DNA of 64,000 nucleotides from Janthinobacterium lividum (GTDB lineage Bacteria > Pseudomonadota > Gammaproteobacteria > Burkholderiales > Burkholderiaceae_D), in contig NZ_CP075583.1 of the NCBI RefSeq assembly GCF_023509035.1, forward strand, positions 434,001 through 498,000, given 5' to 3'. A program made the translations under genes and the position numbers. This document shows positions 55,771 to 64,000 of the stretch, in pieces. The notes beneath the pieces were generated by a model, which worked only from the letters and a program-made list of their open reading frames with translations, was not told the origin of the DNA and searched no databases. The stretch's first letter is position 1. Each line of letters begins with the position of its first letter.

Positions 55771-56526
55771 TCACATGCGGAAGTGTTCGCCCAGATAGAC
55801 CCGGCGTACCGACTCGTTCGCGATGATGTCGTCGGGGCGTCCCGACGCCAGTACCGAGCCCTGGTTGATGATGTAGGCACGGTCGCAAATACCCAGCGTC
55901 TCGCGCACATTATGATCGGTGATCAGCACGCCGATATTGCGCTCCTTCAAAAAGCGCACGATGCGCTGGATCTCGATAACGGCGATCGGATCGACGCCGG
56001 CGAACGGTTCGTCCAGCAGCACGAAACGGGGGTCGGTGGCCAGCGCGCGGGCGATTTCCACGCGGCGGCGCTCGCCGCCCGACAGGGACAGCGCCTGGTT
56101 CTCGCGCAGTTTTTCAATCTGCAAGTCGGCCAGCAATTTATCCAGGCGCTCCTCGATCTCGGCTTTCTTCAGCGGTCGGCCTTCGACGGTCTGGATTTCC
56201 AGCACGGCGCGGATATTGTCTTCCACTGTCAGCTTGCGGAACACGGACGCTTCCTGCGGCAGGTAGGACAGGCCCATCTGCGCGCGGCGGTGAATCGGCA
56301 GGCTGGAGATATCCACGCCGCTGATATCGATGCTGCCGCCGTCCGACGGCACCAGGCCGACGATCATGTAGAACGAGGTGGTCTTGCCGGCGCCGTTCGG
56401 GCCCAGCAAACCCACCACTTCGCCGCATTCGACTTGCAGCGAGACATCATGCACGACTTGCCGCTTGCCATAGGTTTTTTGCAGCCCGCGAACGATCAGG
56501 GTGCTGCCGCAACGTGTATTGTCCAT
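55771..56526 (-). CDS. lptB: LPS export ABC transporter ATP-binding protein
   Basis: 251 residues. Walker [10 protein letters not shown] (42-50), signature LSGGE (148-152), Walker [13 protein letters not shown] (168-179) and switch His in ITDHNVRET. LptB powers extraction of lipopolysaccharide from the inner membrane through LptFG. The start overlaps the lptA stop (TAATG). Confidence 0.97.
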   Translation of the reverse strand: MDNTRCGSTLIVRGLQKTYGKRQVVHDVSLQVECGEVVGLLGPNGAGKTTSFYMIVGLVPSDGGSIDISGVDISSLPIHRRAQMGLSYLPQEASVFRKLTVEDNIRAVLEIQTVEGRPLKKAEIEERLDKLLADLQIEKLRENQALSLSGGERRRVEIARALATDPRFVLLDEPFAGVDPIAVIEIQRIVRFLKERNIGVLITDHNVRETLGICDRAYIINQGSVLASGRPDDIIANESVRRVYLGEHFRM

Positions 56527-57119
56527 TATTTCTTTCCTGGCGCAGGCGTGGCCGGCGCTTTCTCCGCCGCTGGCGCCTTGGTCTTCGGCTGGATCACCAT
56601 GCGCACGCTGCCGCCATCCGGGGTGCTGGTGCCGCTGTTGGAATTTTCCATCGCAAACTCTTCCTTGCGGCTGTCATACGAGATGAAGGCGCCATTGGCC
56701 ACATCGGTCACTTTCGTGCCTTCCAGGCGCGTCAGCTTGGCCCTGGAAAACATTTTCACCACTTCCGTCTTGTTGTCGTATTCCACGCGCTCCGCTTCGC
56801 CTTCGACCCACAGGTCGCCTGCGCCATCGCGCTTCTGACGGAAGGTGGCCAGCTTGCCGGGATCGGCCCAGAAGGTAATGAACTGGTAGCCTTGCGGATC
56901 TTCCGTGATCAGGGCCCGGCCCGCCTTCATGGTCAGGGTACCCTTGACCAGCACGACGTCGCCCGTCAAGGTACGCACCTGCTTGACGTCATCGACGTGG
57001 CCGCTACGTGCCGTGATGACGGCCTCCTTCTCGGAATCGGCCTTCTCGGCATGCGCCACGCCCATCACGCCCAGCGAGCAAACGGTCGAGAATAGAGTCA
57101 ACAGCAAGATGTTCTTCAT
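56526..57119 (-). CDS. lptA: LPS transport periplasmic protein LptA
   Basis: 197 residues from [20 protein letters not shown] (ATG 57119, AAGGAAACC upstream). Signal peptide ending VAHA, then an OstA-like beta-jellyroll ([57 protein letters not shown]). The Ala/Pro/Lys tail is low-complexity. LptA bridges inner and outer membranes for LPS. An ATG seven codons upstream is less likely. Confidence 0.93.
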   Translation of the reverse strand: MKNILLLTLFSTVCSLGVMGVAHAEKADSEKEAVITARSGHVDDVKQVRTLTGDVVLVKGTLTMKAGRALITEDPQGYQFITFWADPGKLATFRQKRDGAGDLWVEGEAERVEYDNKTEVVKMFSRAKLTRLEGTKVTDVANGAFISYDSRKEEFAMENSNSGTSTPDGGSVRMVIQPKTKAPAAEKAPATPAPGKK

Positions 57120-57144
57120 ATTATGGTTTCCTTGTTTCATTCTG

Positions 57145-57756
57145 TCATTTTGCCGCAGCGGCCGGGCGTGGTTTCGGCGGGAGTACCATGCGCAGCGCAT
57201 TCTGCACTTCCACCACGCCGGTGGCGTTATTGGCCTTCATGCCGATGCCATTGATGCGCGAGGCGCCCGTCAGGATATCGACAGGCACGTCCGTTTCCAT
57301 TCTTTCCTCGTCCGGGAACACCGTCAGCGCTTCCGTCTTGACCGTCAGGTTCTGCGCCTTCGGGCTGGCCACGCGGTCGATCACGACCTTGCGGTGCAGT
57401 TGCAGCCGGGTATTGTCCTGGTCGATATGCGCCAGTTCCGCATTCATGTTCATCGGCGGCATGCCGGGCGTGAGCTTGCGCACGAAGGGCAGGTCGATAT
57501 CGGACGAATCGTCCAGCGGATAATGCGTGAGCTTGGTGCCCGACACGATATAGCTGGGCTTACCCGTCAAATCCATGCGCACCAGGCTGAAATTGGTGAT
57601 GAAATAGTCGGGCTCATCCAGATGCTTGCTGGCCGTGATGTCCAGGCTATTCTTGTTCATCACCTCGAGCAGCCAAAAGCTGCCCAGCGCGACAACAACC
57701 GCGCCCAGCACGGTAAAAATCATGCGCCAGCGATGGGCGCCTCCAGGCTTACGCAT
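57145..57756 (-). CDS. lptC: LPS export inner-membrane anchor LptC
   Basis: 203 residues. One N-terminal span (MIFTVLGAVVVALGSFWLLE) and a periplasmic LptC jellyroll (EPDYFITNFSLVRMDLTGKP; SYIVSGTKLTHYPLDDSSDI; VDILTGASRINGIGMKANN). It links LptBFG to LptA. It overlaps neither neighbour, with 25 bp to lptA. Confidence 0.92.
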   Translation of the reverse strand: MRKPGGAHRWRMIFTVLGAVVVALGSFWLLEVMNKNSLDITASKHLDEPDYFITNFSLVRMDLTGKPSYIVSGTKLTHYPLDDSSDIDLPFVRKLTPGMPPMNMNAELAHIDQDNTRLQLHRKVVIDRVASPKAQNLTVKTEALTVFPDEERMETDVPVDILTGASRINGIGMKANNATGVVEVQNALRMVLPPKPRPAAAAK

Positions 57757-57798
57757 AGGGCTTCACTCTTTCAAAGGTCACTGGCGAGGCGGCGCGCC

Positions 57799-58332
57799 TC
57801 ACTCCAGGAACGGCGCCATGACGCGCGCATAGTTGTCCTGGGCGCGCAGCAGGAATTCGCAGATCTCGCGCACCGCGCCGCGGCCGCCGCCGGCCTGCGT
57901 CACATGGTGCGCCAGACCCTGCACTTCCGGACGCCCGCCCGGCACGCTGACGGCAAAGCCCACGCGTTTCAGGATGGGCGCATCGATGACGTCGTCGCCG
58001 ATATAGCCGCATTGCTCTTCCGTCAAGCCCGTCAGGGCCAGCAGTTCGCGAAACGGCTTCAGCTTGTCATGGCCGCCCTGGTGCACATGGGTAATGCCCA
58101 GGTCTTGCGCGCGGCGCGCCGTGATGGCGGAGCGGCGCGCGCTGATGATGGCCGTCTGCACGCCCGATTCCTGCAGCAGCTTGATGCCCAGGCCATCATA
58201 CACATTAAACGTTTTCATCATCTCGCCGTCCGGGCCGAAATGCAGGCTGCCGTCGGTGAGCACGCCATCGACGTCAAAGATCATCAGTTTGACCTTGGCG
58301 GCGCGCGCCAGGTTGTCCGCTACGCTATCCAT
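57799..58332 (-). CDS. kdsC: 3-deoxy-D-manno-octulosonate 8-phosphate phosphatase
   Basis: 177 residues. HAD phosphatase with nucleophile Asp20 and Asp22 in MIFDVDGVLTDGSL, KLLQESGVQTAIISARRS, and GYIGDDVIDAPILKRVGF. It hydrolyses Kdo-8-P during LPS core synthesis. Start shares bases with the kdsD stop. Confidence 0.95.
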   Translation of the reverse strand: MDSVADNLARAAKVKLMIFDVDGVLTDGSLHFGPDGEMMKTFNVYDGLGIKLLQESGVQTAIISARRSAITARRAQDLGITHVHQGGHDKLKPFRELLALTGLTEEQCGYIGDDVIDAPILKRVGFAVSVPGGRPEVQGLAHHVTQAGGGRGAVREICEFLLRAQDNYARVMAPFLE

Positions 58333-59366
58333 CAGATCACCTTCGCTTGCGTCAGATCATGGATATGCAGCGCGCCCACCAGCTTGCCGTCGGCATCGAC
58401 GACCAGCATCTGGTTGATGCGGAACTGCTCCATCACGGCCACGGCGTCCACGGCCAGGCGTTCGGGCGCGATGCTGCGCGGCTGCGCATGCATGACGTCG
58501 CGGATCGCCACTTGCGTGAAATCCTGCACGCGCTCGAACATGCGGCGCAAGTCGCCATCCGTAAACACGCCCACGGGGCGGTTATCCGCGTCGACGACGG
58601 CCGTCATGCCCATGCCCTTCTTCGTCATTTCTTCCAGCGCCTGCAGCAAGGAAGCCTGCACGGGCACCTTGGGCACACGTTCGCCGCTGCGCATGACGTC
58701 ATGCACGTGGGTGAGCAGGCGGCGGCCGAGGGCGCCGCCAGGGTGCGAGCGGGCGAAATCTTCTTCCTTGAAGCCACGCAAGTCGAGCAAGGCCACGGCG
58801 ATCGCGTCGCCCAGGGCCAGGGTGACGGTGGTGCTGGCCGTCGGCGCCAGGTTCAGCGGACAAGCTTCTTTCTCAACAGAAATATCCAGGTGCACGTCGG
58901 CCAGCTGGGCCAGGCTGGAGTTCGGTTTGCCCGTCATGGAAATCAGCACGCCGCCCATGCGCTTGACGACAGGCATGATGGCCATCAGTTCCGACGATTC
59001 GCCGGAGTACGATATGGCAATAAAAGCATCGTCCGAGGTGACCATGCCCAGGTCGCCATGGGCCGCTTCGGCCGGATGCACGAACAGGGCCGGCGTGCCG
59101 GTGGAAGCGAGGGTGGCGGCAATCTTGCGCGCGATATGGCCGGACTTGCCGATGCCCGAGACGACGACGCGCCCCTTGCATTGCAGCAACATCGCCACGG
59201 CGCGGCCCACGCTGTCGTCCGTTGCCAGGCGCGCGTGCAGCGCATTGATGGCGTCGGACTCGATCTGCAAGGTGGTACGGGCCAGCGCGACAGCGCGCTC
59301 GGTCGTCGCTTGCATGTCAATTCGATCAAAAGCTTTCAGCATTGTTTTTTCATGGGTTACACTCAT
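58332..59366 (-). CDS. kdsD: arabinose-5-phosphate isomerase
   Basis: 344 residues from MSVTHEKTMLKAFDRIDMQA (ATG 59366; 59372 and 59342 are alternatives). SIS domain (VVVSGIGKSGHIARKIAATL; AISYSGESSELMAIMP; SHPGGALGRRLLTHVHDVM) and two C-terminal CBS domains (PVQASLLQALEEMTKKGMG; RSIAPERLAVDAVAVMEQF). Makes D-arabinose 5-phosphate for Kdo. A TATACT hexamer just upstream may be its -10. It is divergent from the antiporter gene. Confidence 0.95.
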   Translation of the reverse strand: MSVTHEKTMLKAFDRIDMQATTERAVALARTTLQIESDAINALHARLATDDSVGRAVAMLLQCKGRVVVSGIGKSGHIARKIAATLASTGTPALFVHPAEAAHGDLGMVTSDDAFIAISYSGESSELMAIMPVVKRMGGVLISMTGKPNSSLAQLADVHLDISVEKEACPLNLAPTASTTVTLALGDAIAVALLDLRGFKEEDFARSHPGGALGRRLLTHVHDVMRSGERVPKVPVQASLLQALEEMTKKGMGMTAVVDADNRPVGVFTDGDLRRMFERVQDFTQVAIRDVMHAQPRSIAPERLAVDAVAVMEQFRINQMLVVDADGKLVGALHIHDLTQAKVI

Positions 59367-59450
59367 GCCCAAAGTATAAACGAATTAGGAAAGCAAAAAA
59401 CTTGCCAGTCACAACAAACAACGATTTCCATTGACCGTACCGGGCAACCC

Positions 59451-61430
59451 ATGTTTTCCTCGCTTGAACTGACCCTGATGTTACTCGGCAGCGCCGTGCT
59501 GGGCGTGGTCGCTTTCAGAATGTTGCATTTGCCACCCATGCTGGGCTACCTGGCCGTTGGCATCGTCATCGGCCCCCACGCGCTGGGCCTGGCAGCGGAA
59601 AACGAGGCCAGCCACACTCTGGCCGAGTTCGGCGTCGTCTTCCTGATGTTTTCCATCGGGCTCGAATTTTCTCTTCCCAAATTCCTCGCCATGCGGCGCA
59701 TCGTCTTCGGCCTTGGCATGGCGCAGGTGGTCACCACCATCATCGCCACCGTCGTCTTCGGCTGGTTCGTCGGGCGCTACCTGTCCGCCTACATCCACCT
59801 GAGCTGGCAAGCCGCGTTCGCCCTGGGCGGCGCGCTGGCCATGTCGTCGACGGCCATCGTGTCCAAAATGCTCACGGAACGGCTGGAACTCGAAAGCGAA
59901 CACGGCCGCAAGATCATCGGCATCCTGCTGTTCCAGGACTTGGCCGTCGTACCCCTGCTGATCCTGATTCCCGCCCTCACCCGCGATTCGGACAACCTGG
60001 CCGAAACCCTGGCCTGGGCCGGCGGCAAGGCGCTGGTCGTGCTGATCCTGCTGCTGTTCATCGGCCAGAAGCTCGTGCGCGGCTGGCTGACCATCGTCGC
60101 CAAGCGCCGCTCGCAAGAATTGTTCATGCTCAACCTGCTCCTGATCACGCTGGGCGCGGCCTGGATCACGGAACGGGCCGGGCTGTCGCTGGCCCTGGGC
60201 GCGTTTGTTGCCGGCATGCTCATTTCCGAGACGGAATTCAAGCACCAGGTGGAAGAGGATATCAAGCCCTTCCGCGACGTGCTGCTGGGCCTATTCTTCA
60301 TCACCGTCGGCATGCTGCTCAATATTCGCGTCGTGTTTGAGAACTGGTGGCTCGTCCTGCTGCTGCTGTGCGGCCCCGTGCTGCTGAAATTCGCCCTGAT
60401 CGCGGGCCTGGCCCGGCTGTTCGGGTCCAGCAACGGCGTGGCCCTGCGCACCGGGCTGGGACTGGCGCAGGCGGGCGAGTTCGGCTTCGTGCTGTTGAAC
60501 CTGGCTGGCGGCATCAAGCTGATGGACCCGTTCGTCGTGCAGGTGGTGCTGGCGTCGATGGTGCTGTCGATGCTGGCGGCGCCCTTCCTCATCGCCAAGT
60601 CGGACGCTATCGTCATGAAACTGGCGGCCAACGACTGGATGATGCAATCCCTGGCGCTCACCAAGATCGCCACGCGCACCATGGCGTCGCAGAAACACGT
60701 GCTGATCGCCGGTTTCGGACGCAGCGGGCAAAGCCTGGCCACCCTGCTGGCGGAAGAAAAGATCGATTACCACGCGCTGGACCTGGACCCGGAACGGGTA
60801 CAGGAAGCGCAACTGGCCGGCGCCCACGTCTCGTATGGCGACGCGGGCCGGCGCGAAAGCCTGGTGGCGGCCGGCATCTACCGGGCCAGCGCCGTGGTGA
60901 TCACGTATGCGAACACGCCCTCGGCACTGAAGTTATTGCATTTACTTAAAGAAATGGCGCCGACCTTGCCCGTCATCGTGCGCAGCTACGACGATACCGA
61001 CCTCGACCAGTTGAAGAAGGCGGGTGCGGCCGAAGTGGTGCCGGAATTGATGGAAGGCAGCCTGATGCTCGCTTCGCACGCGCTGATCATGATGGGCGTG
61101 CCCCTGCGCCGCGTGGTGCACCGGGTGCAGGCGGCGCGCGAAGAGCGCTATGCGTCCTTGCGCGGCTATTTCCACGGTTCCAGCGATACAGGCGACGATG
61201 CCGAGCTGGAACGCCTGCATACGGTCACCGTCAGCGAGGGCGCGCTCTGCGTGGGCTTACCCTTGAGCACGATCGACGTGGCTGCCTGCGGCGCGTTTGT
61301 TACGGCCATCCGCCGCGGCCGCGGCCGCCTCGATGTCACCCCCGAGACGCAGCTGGCCAGCGGCGACGTGGTGGTACTGCGCGGCACGGCCGACGCCGTG
61401 GCCAAAGCTGAAACCTTGCTGTTGAAATAA
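59451..61430 (+). CDS. CPA2 family cation:proton antiporter with TrkA domains (KefB/KefC/YbaL-like)
   Basis: 659 residues from MFSSLELTLMLLGSAVLGVV (ATG 59451). A Na/H-exchanger domain of 12-13 spans (about 1-390) with GYLAVGIVIGPHALGL, LLFQDLAVVPLL and RTGLGLAQAGEFGFVLLNLA. A TrkA-N/RCK domain starts near 411 (KHVLIAGFGRSGQSLATLL, Rossmann GxGxxG), and a TrkA-C domain closes the protein. This is the potassium-efflux/proton-antiport architecture; which ligand gates it is unknown. Its stop abuts that of the GGDEF gene. Confidence 0.92.
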   Translation: MFSSLELTLMLLGSAVLGVVAFRMLHLPPMLGYLAVGIVIGPHALGLAAENEASHTLAEFGVVFLMFSIGLEFSLPKFLAMRRIVFGLGMAQVVTTIIATVVFGWFVGRYLSAYIHLSWQAAFALGGALAMSSTAIVSKMLTERLELESEHGRKIIGILLFQDLAVVPLLILIPALTRDSDNLAETLAWAGGKALVVLILLLFIGQKLVRGWLTIVAKRRSQELFMLNLLLITLGAAWITERAGLSLALGAFVAGMLISETEFKHQVEEDIKPFRDVLLGLFFITVGMLLNIRVVFENWWLVLLLLCGPVLLKFALIAGLARLFGSSNGVALRTGLGLAQAGEFGFVLLNLAGGIKLMDPFVVQVVLASMVLSMLAAPFLIAKSDAIVMKLAANDWMMQSLALTKIATRTMASQKHVLIAGFGRSGQSLATLLAEEKIDYHALDLDPERVQEAQLAGAHVSYGDAGRRESLVAAGIYRASAVVITYANTPSALKLLHLLKEMAPTLPVIVRSYDDTDLDQLKKAGAAEVVPELMEGSLMLASHALIMMGVPLRRVVHRVQAAREERYASLRGYFHGSSDTGDDAELERLHTVTVSEGALCVGLPLSTIDVAACGAFVTAIRRGRGRLDVTPETQLASGDVVVLRGTADAVAKAETLLLK

Positions 61431-62591
61431 TTATTCGACCTGCGCCTGCCAGCTGATGACCTTGTTGCGGCCATCGGCCTTGGCCTGGTACAGGGCCTGG
61501 TCGGCATGCGCCACCAGTTGCTGCGCCACCGTTTCGATCGGTAGCAGGGCCGCGCCCGCTTCCAGGCTGGCCACGCCGATCGATACGCTGACCCACGCCT
61601 GCGCGCTGCCCGGCAAGTCAAACATGGTGCCGGCGATGCTGGCGCGGATGCGTTCGGCAACGAACGTCGCGCTGTCGAGGTCGGCGTCGATCAGCAGCAC
61701 GACGAATTCCTCGCCGCCGAAGCGTCCCAGCGCATCGGAGCGACGCAGCTCCGTGCGAATGCGGGTGGCCACTTCGCGCAGCACTTCATCGCCGCCCTGG
61801 TGGCCATAGGTGTCATTGACCAGCTTGAAATGGTCGATGTCGATATACATGCATGAAATACAATAATTCTGGCGCCGCGCGCGGGCGATTTCTTCCAGCA
61901 GGCGGCGGTCGATATAGCGGCGGTTGTAGACGCCCGTCAGGGAATCCGTCAAACCGATGTATTTCAGCATTTCATTGCTGATCACATTTTCCAGGCAAAT
62001 GGCGATGATGGAAGCCATGTGCTTGATGAAATCCGTGCCCAGCGCGGGCGTAAAGCGCGTCACGTCGCTGCTGGCCAGGTTCAGGCTACCAATCAGGCGC
62101 TTGTTGCGCAGCAAGGGCACCAGCGCCACGCTGCGCAGGGGAACGTTGATCTGCGGAAAACGCGGGCCATGCACTGCCGCATCGAAGGCACCCAGCAGCG
62201 GTAACGGCGGCAAGGCCGCTTCGCCCTCGGCCACGGGCTTTGGTGCGGCAAAACCCAGCTCCGCCACGGCATGCACGAACAGCAACTGCGGAAAGGCGCT
62301 GAAATCGACGCCCAGCTTTTCCATCACCAGCACGATATCGTCATCCTCGTCGAGCAGACTCAGGGTGACGCCGTCGAGGTCGGAAATCACGGGCAGGGTG
62401 CGGAAGATGGTGCCGATCAGTTCGGGAAACGTGGACGCGCCGACGATTTCCAGGTCGAACGCCTGGTGGCGGCACATGATGTCGTGATTGCGCTCGACCT
62501 GTTCCAGCAGAAAAGCCATGCGCGCGCGCAAGGCCTGGTTTTCGGCTTCGAGGCTGGCAATGCGCGGGTCCGGCGGTATTGCTTGATTCAT
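61431..62591 (-). CDS. DUF484-like sensor diguanylate cyclase
   Basis: 386 residues from MNQAIPPDPRIASLEAENQA (ATG 62591). A coiled-coil start, then a DUF484/GAF-like domain (about 20-190: AFLLEQVERNHDIMCRHQAF; VALVPLLRNKRLIGSLNLAS) and a GGDEF domain (about 215-380). The active site reads GGEEF at about 290 with an RxxD inhibitory I-site (RRSD) five residues upstream, so it should make cyclic di-GMP with product feedback. Cytosolic, no membrane span. It could affect the fimbriae or motility in general; no specific link is visible. Confidence 0.9.
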   Translation of the reverse strand: MNQAIPPDPRIASLEAENQALRARMAFLLEQVERNHDIMCRHQAFDLEIVGASTFPELIGTIFRTLPVISDLDGVTLSLLDEDDDIVLVMEKLGVDFSAFPQLLFVHAVAELGFAAPKPVAEGEAALPPLPLLGAFDAAVHGPRFPQINVPLRSVALVPLLRNKRLIGSLNLASSDVTRFTPALGTDFIKHMASIIAICLENVISNEMLKYIGLTDSLTGVYNRRYIDRRLLEEIARARRQNYCISCMYIDIDHFKLVNDTYGHQGGDEVLREVATRIRTELRRSDALGRFGGEEFVVLLIDADLDSATFVAERIRASIAGTMFDLPGSAQAWVSVSIGVASLEAGAALLPIETVAQQLVAHADQALYQAKADGRNKVISWQAQVE

Positions 62592-62625
62592 AGAAACCTT
62601 AAACCCTTCTGTACGGGCGCCATGC

Positions 62626-63477
62626 TTAAAATGCCAGTTCGAAACCGATATCCTGCCCCACCACGATACGCTCATCGCCGCCTTCGGTGACGATGGCGTT
62701 CATCCCGAAGCAGATGGCGCCGTCGAGCTCGGGCTTGGCGCGATAGCCATGCATGACGTCGAGCGGGTCTGGTCCGGGCACGCCCGTGGCCTGGTCCACC
62801 GACGGGATCGGGCAGCGCGAGCACGGCTTGACGGGTTTTAGCACGGTGGCGCCAAATTGCAGGAATGCGGCGTAGTCTTCCTCAAAGGCGCCGATGTCGC
62901 CGATAACGAGGTTGGGCCGGAAACGGTTCATCGGCAGCGCCTCGCGACCGGCGGCGCGCAGCTTGTCATTGACATCGGCTAGCGAGGCACTGCCGGCGAT
63001 CAGCACCGGGTAGCCATCGGCAAACATGGTCGAGGCGGCCACGCCATCCGTCCAGGTGGTGCTGGTGGCGCGCACCACGTCCGGGTGAAAGCGCACCAGG
63101 CGGCAGGGCACGCCGATGGCGTTGGAAAACCAGGCGGCCGTGACTTCGTCGCAATCGTAGGCGCGCACAGTATCGTCCCACACTTGTACGTCCAGCATGG
63201 GCGCCAGTTGCGGATGCGGCAAGCCCAGCTCGATTTCCAGGCGCAGCATGCCCGGCGCGCGCAATTCCAGCGTGGTGGCCTTGATGCGCGGCACGATCAG
63301 CGCCATGCGCGGATGTTCGCGCTGGGTCAGGAAGCGGCCTTGCTCGTCCACCACCATCCATTCGCGGTCGAACACGTGCTCACTCATCAGCCCTGAGCGC
63401 GTCAGGACCGCCTCGCGCAAATGGATGCCGGCGCACGATTTGATCGGATACAGGATGATGTCGGACAGGATAGCCAT
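62626..63477 (-). CDS. MOSC domain protein, YcbX-like
   Basis: 283 residues from MAILSDIILYPIKSCAGIHL (ATG 63477, or two codons earlier). MOSC_N beta-barrel domain, then the MOSC core with the conserved molybdopterin Cys in KPVKPCSRCPIPSVDQATG (about 214). YcbX reduces N-hydroxylated compounds with a molybdenum cofactor. No fused ferredoxin domain is present, unlike E. coli YcbX; a separate reductase would be needed. Confidence 0.89.
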   Translation of the reverse strand: MAILSDIILYPIKSCAGIHLREAVLTRSGLMSEHVFDREWMVVDEQGRFLTQREHPRMALIVPRIKATTLELRAPGMLRLEIELGLPHPQLAPMLDVQVWDDTVRAYDCDEVTAAWFSNAIGVPCRLVRFHPDVVRATSTTWTDGVAASTMFADGYPVLIAGSASLADVNDKLRAAGREALPMNRFRPNLVIGDIGAFEEDYAAFLQFGATVLKPVKPCSRCPIPSVDQATGVPGPDPLDVMHGYRAKPELDGAICFGMNAIVTEGGDERIVVGQDIGFELAF

Positions 63478-63564
63478 GGACAAGAGACAAGGAACAGTGT
63501 TGCTGCTTCTGCCTGGAAATTATTCAGAAACGAAGTATGGCAGCAAAGCGGGCAAGCGTAAATC

Positions 63565-63593
63565 AGCCAGGCTCAGCCAAAGAGGCTGAGCCT
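63565..63593. terminator. 12-bp perfect hairpin behind the asparaginase gene
   Basis: CCAGGCTCAGCC (63565-63576) and GGCTGAGCCTGG (63582-63593) with a five-base loop, 13 bp after the asparaginase stop. No T run follows on the minus strand, so it is a weak or rho-assisted terminator at best. Confidence 0.5.
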
Positions 63594-63606
63594 GGCGCGG
63601 CAGAGA

Positions 63607-64000
63607 TCAATACGTGTAGAAAATACGCTGGATTTCTTGCGTGCTGTTCGTTTTGGTCAAGGCCAGCATCAGCAGGATGCGGGCTTTTTGCGGGTTCAGG
63701 GTGTCGGACACGACACTGTCGAGTTCATCGTCGTTGGCCTCGCCATTGCGCGCCACGATGCCCTGGCCAACGCGGCTCGAACGCACGATCAGCACGCCCT
63801 TCTGGCGCGCTTCCACCAGGGCCGGCTTCATTTGCGCGGCCACGCTGCCATCGCCCACGCCCGCGTGGATAATGCCCTTGGCGCCGGCGGCAATGAAGGC
63901 ATCGATACCGACACGGTTCATGTTGGCGTAGCCATACACGATATCGACTTGCGGCAGGGCATCGAGCTTGCTGATGTCAAATTCCGATTCCAAGGTGTGC
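63607..64000 (-). CDS. ansB: type II L-asparaginase, C-terminal part
   Basis: The last 130 or so residues of an asparaginase whose start lies beyond the right edge. VDIVYGYANMNRVGIDAFIAAGAKGIIHAGVG minus ends, then VLIVRSSRVGQGIVARNGE, and the usual end KARILLMLALTKTNSTQEIQRIFYTY are those of periplasmic AnsB-type enzymes, which hydrolyse asparagine to aspartate and ammonia. The C-terminal IQRIFYTY-type ending is conserved in the family. Confidence 0.88.
   Translation of the reverse strand, partial: HTLESEFDISKLDALPQVDIVYGYANMNRVGIDAFIAAGAKGIIHAGVGDGSVAAQMKPALVEARQKGVLIVRSSRVGQGIVARNGEANDDELDSVVSDTLNPQKARILLMLALTKTNSTQEIQRIFYTY

Noticed and set aside
58347..59450. In-frame extension of the antiporter across kdsD
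   Set aside because: Antisense to a clear kdsD gene; the antiporter's first span begins at the ATG 59451.

Overview
The window is about 64 kb of GC-rich (roughly 60-65 %) betaproteobacterial chromosome. Gene content and order (hpf-rpoN-lptB-lptA-lptC-kdsC-kdsD; ptsN-hprK-rapZ; HIT-DUF971-ubiE-Tim44-ubiJ-ubiB; nudB-aspS-DUF502-FmdB) point to Burkholderiales, family Oxalobacteraceae. Janthinobacterium or a close relative is my best guess from overall protein flavour, not from a search.

Layout. 1-2.4 kb: an AEC-type permease running off the left edge, a CHRD lipoprotein, an HxlR regulator and a miniature secreted SCPU-like protein. 2.4-8.2 kb: an archaic (Csu-like) chaperone-usher fimbria operon (pilin, chaperone, usher, two-domain tip protein) divergent from an orphan response regulator with an AraC-type output domain. 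8.2-12.7 kb: a TonB-dependent receptor behind a PnuC-type vitamin transporter, then a periplasmic solute-binding protein. 12.7-19.8 kb: accessory genes: cysteine hydrolase, pirin and LysR around a perfect palindromic operator; two paralogous metallophosphoesterases flanking a subclass-B3-like metallo-beta-lactamase whose first zinc ligand is Glu; a DHFR/RibD-family reductase divergent from a TetR regulator around a 17-bp palindrome; and a small stand-alone transcription unit encoding a 12-residue peptide. 19.8-20.8 kb: an AT-rich islet with one unknown gene. 20.8-28.4 kb: a fatty-acid beta-oxidation cluster with its own TetR regulator. 28.5-46.2 kb: a long leftward run of housekeeping genes (Hsp15, ClsB, EEP phosphatase, NudB, AspS, UbiB/J/E, HIT, a large FAD/Fe-S oxidoreductase) interrupted by an ECF42-type sigma factor plus DGPF/YCII protein. 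46.5-64 kb: YqaA, IlvA, QueF, the PTS-Ntr arm PtsN-HprK-RapZ, then HIBYL-CoA hydrolase, Hpf, RpoN, Lpt/Kds lipopolysaccharide genes, a KefB/C-type antiporter, a DUF484-GGDEF protein, a MOSC protein and the C-terminal part of an L-asparaginase.

Most important caution: seven genes, including rpoN and hprK, are broken by eight one-base indels, almost all in short homopolymers, and each is repaired by restoring one base. That pattern looks like sequencing or assembly error rather than biology. I therefore annotate these as full genes with a marked frameshift.

I found no CRISPR array, rRNA, tRNA, IS element or prophage. The least explained elements are the peptide/hairpin/terminator unit at 16.47-16.67 kb, the symmetric palindromic RNA-like element at 53.75-53.85 kb, the Glu-type B3 beta-lactamase, the mini-SCPU protein, and the repeated C-terminal tail behind hprK.
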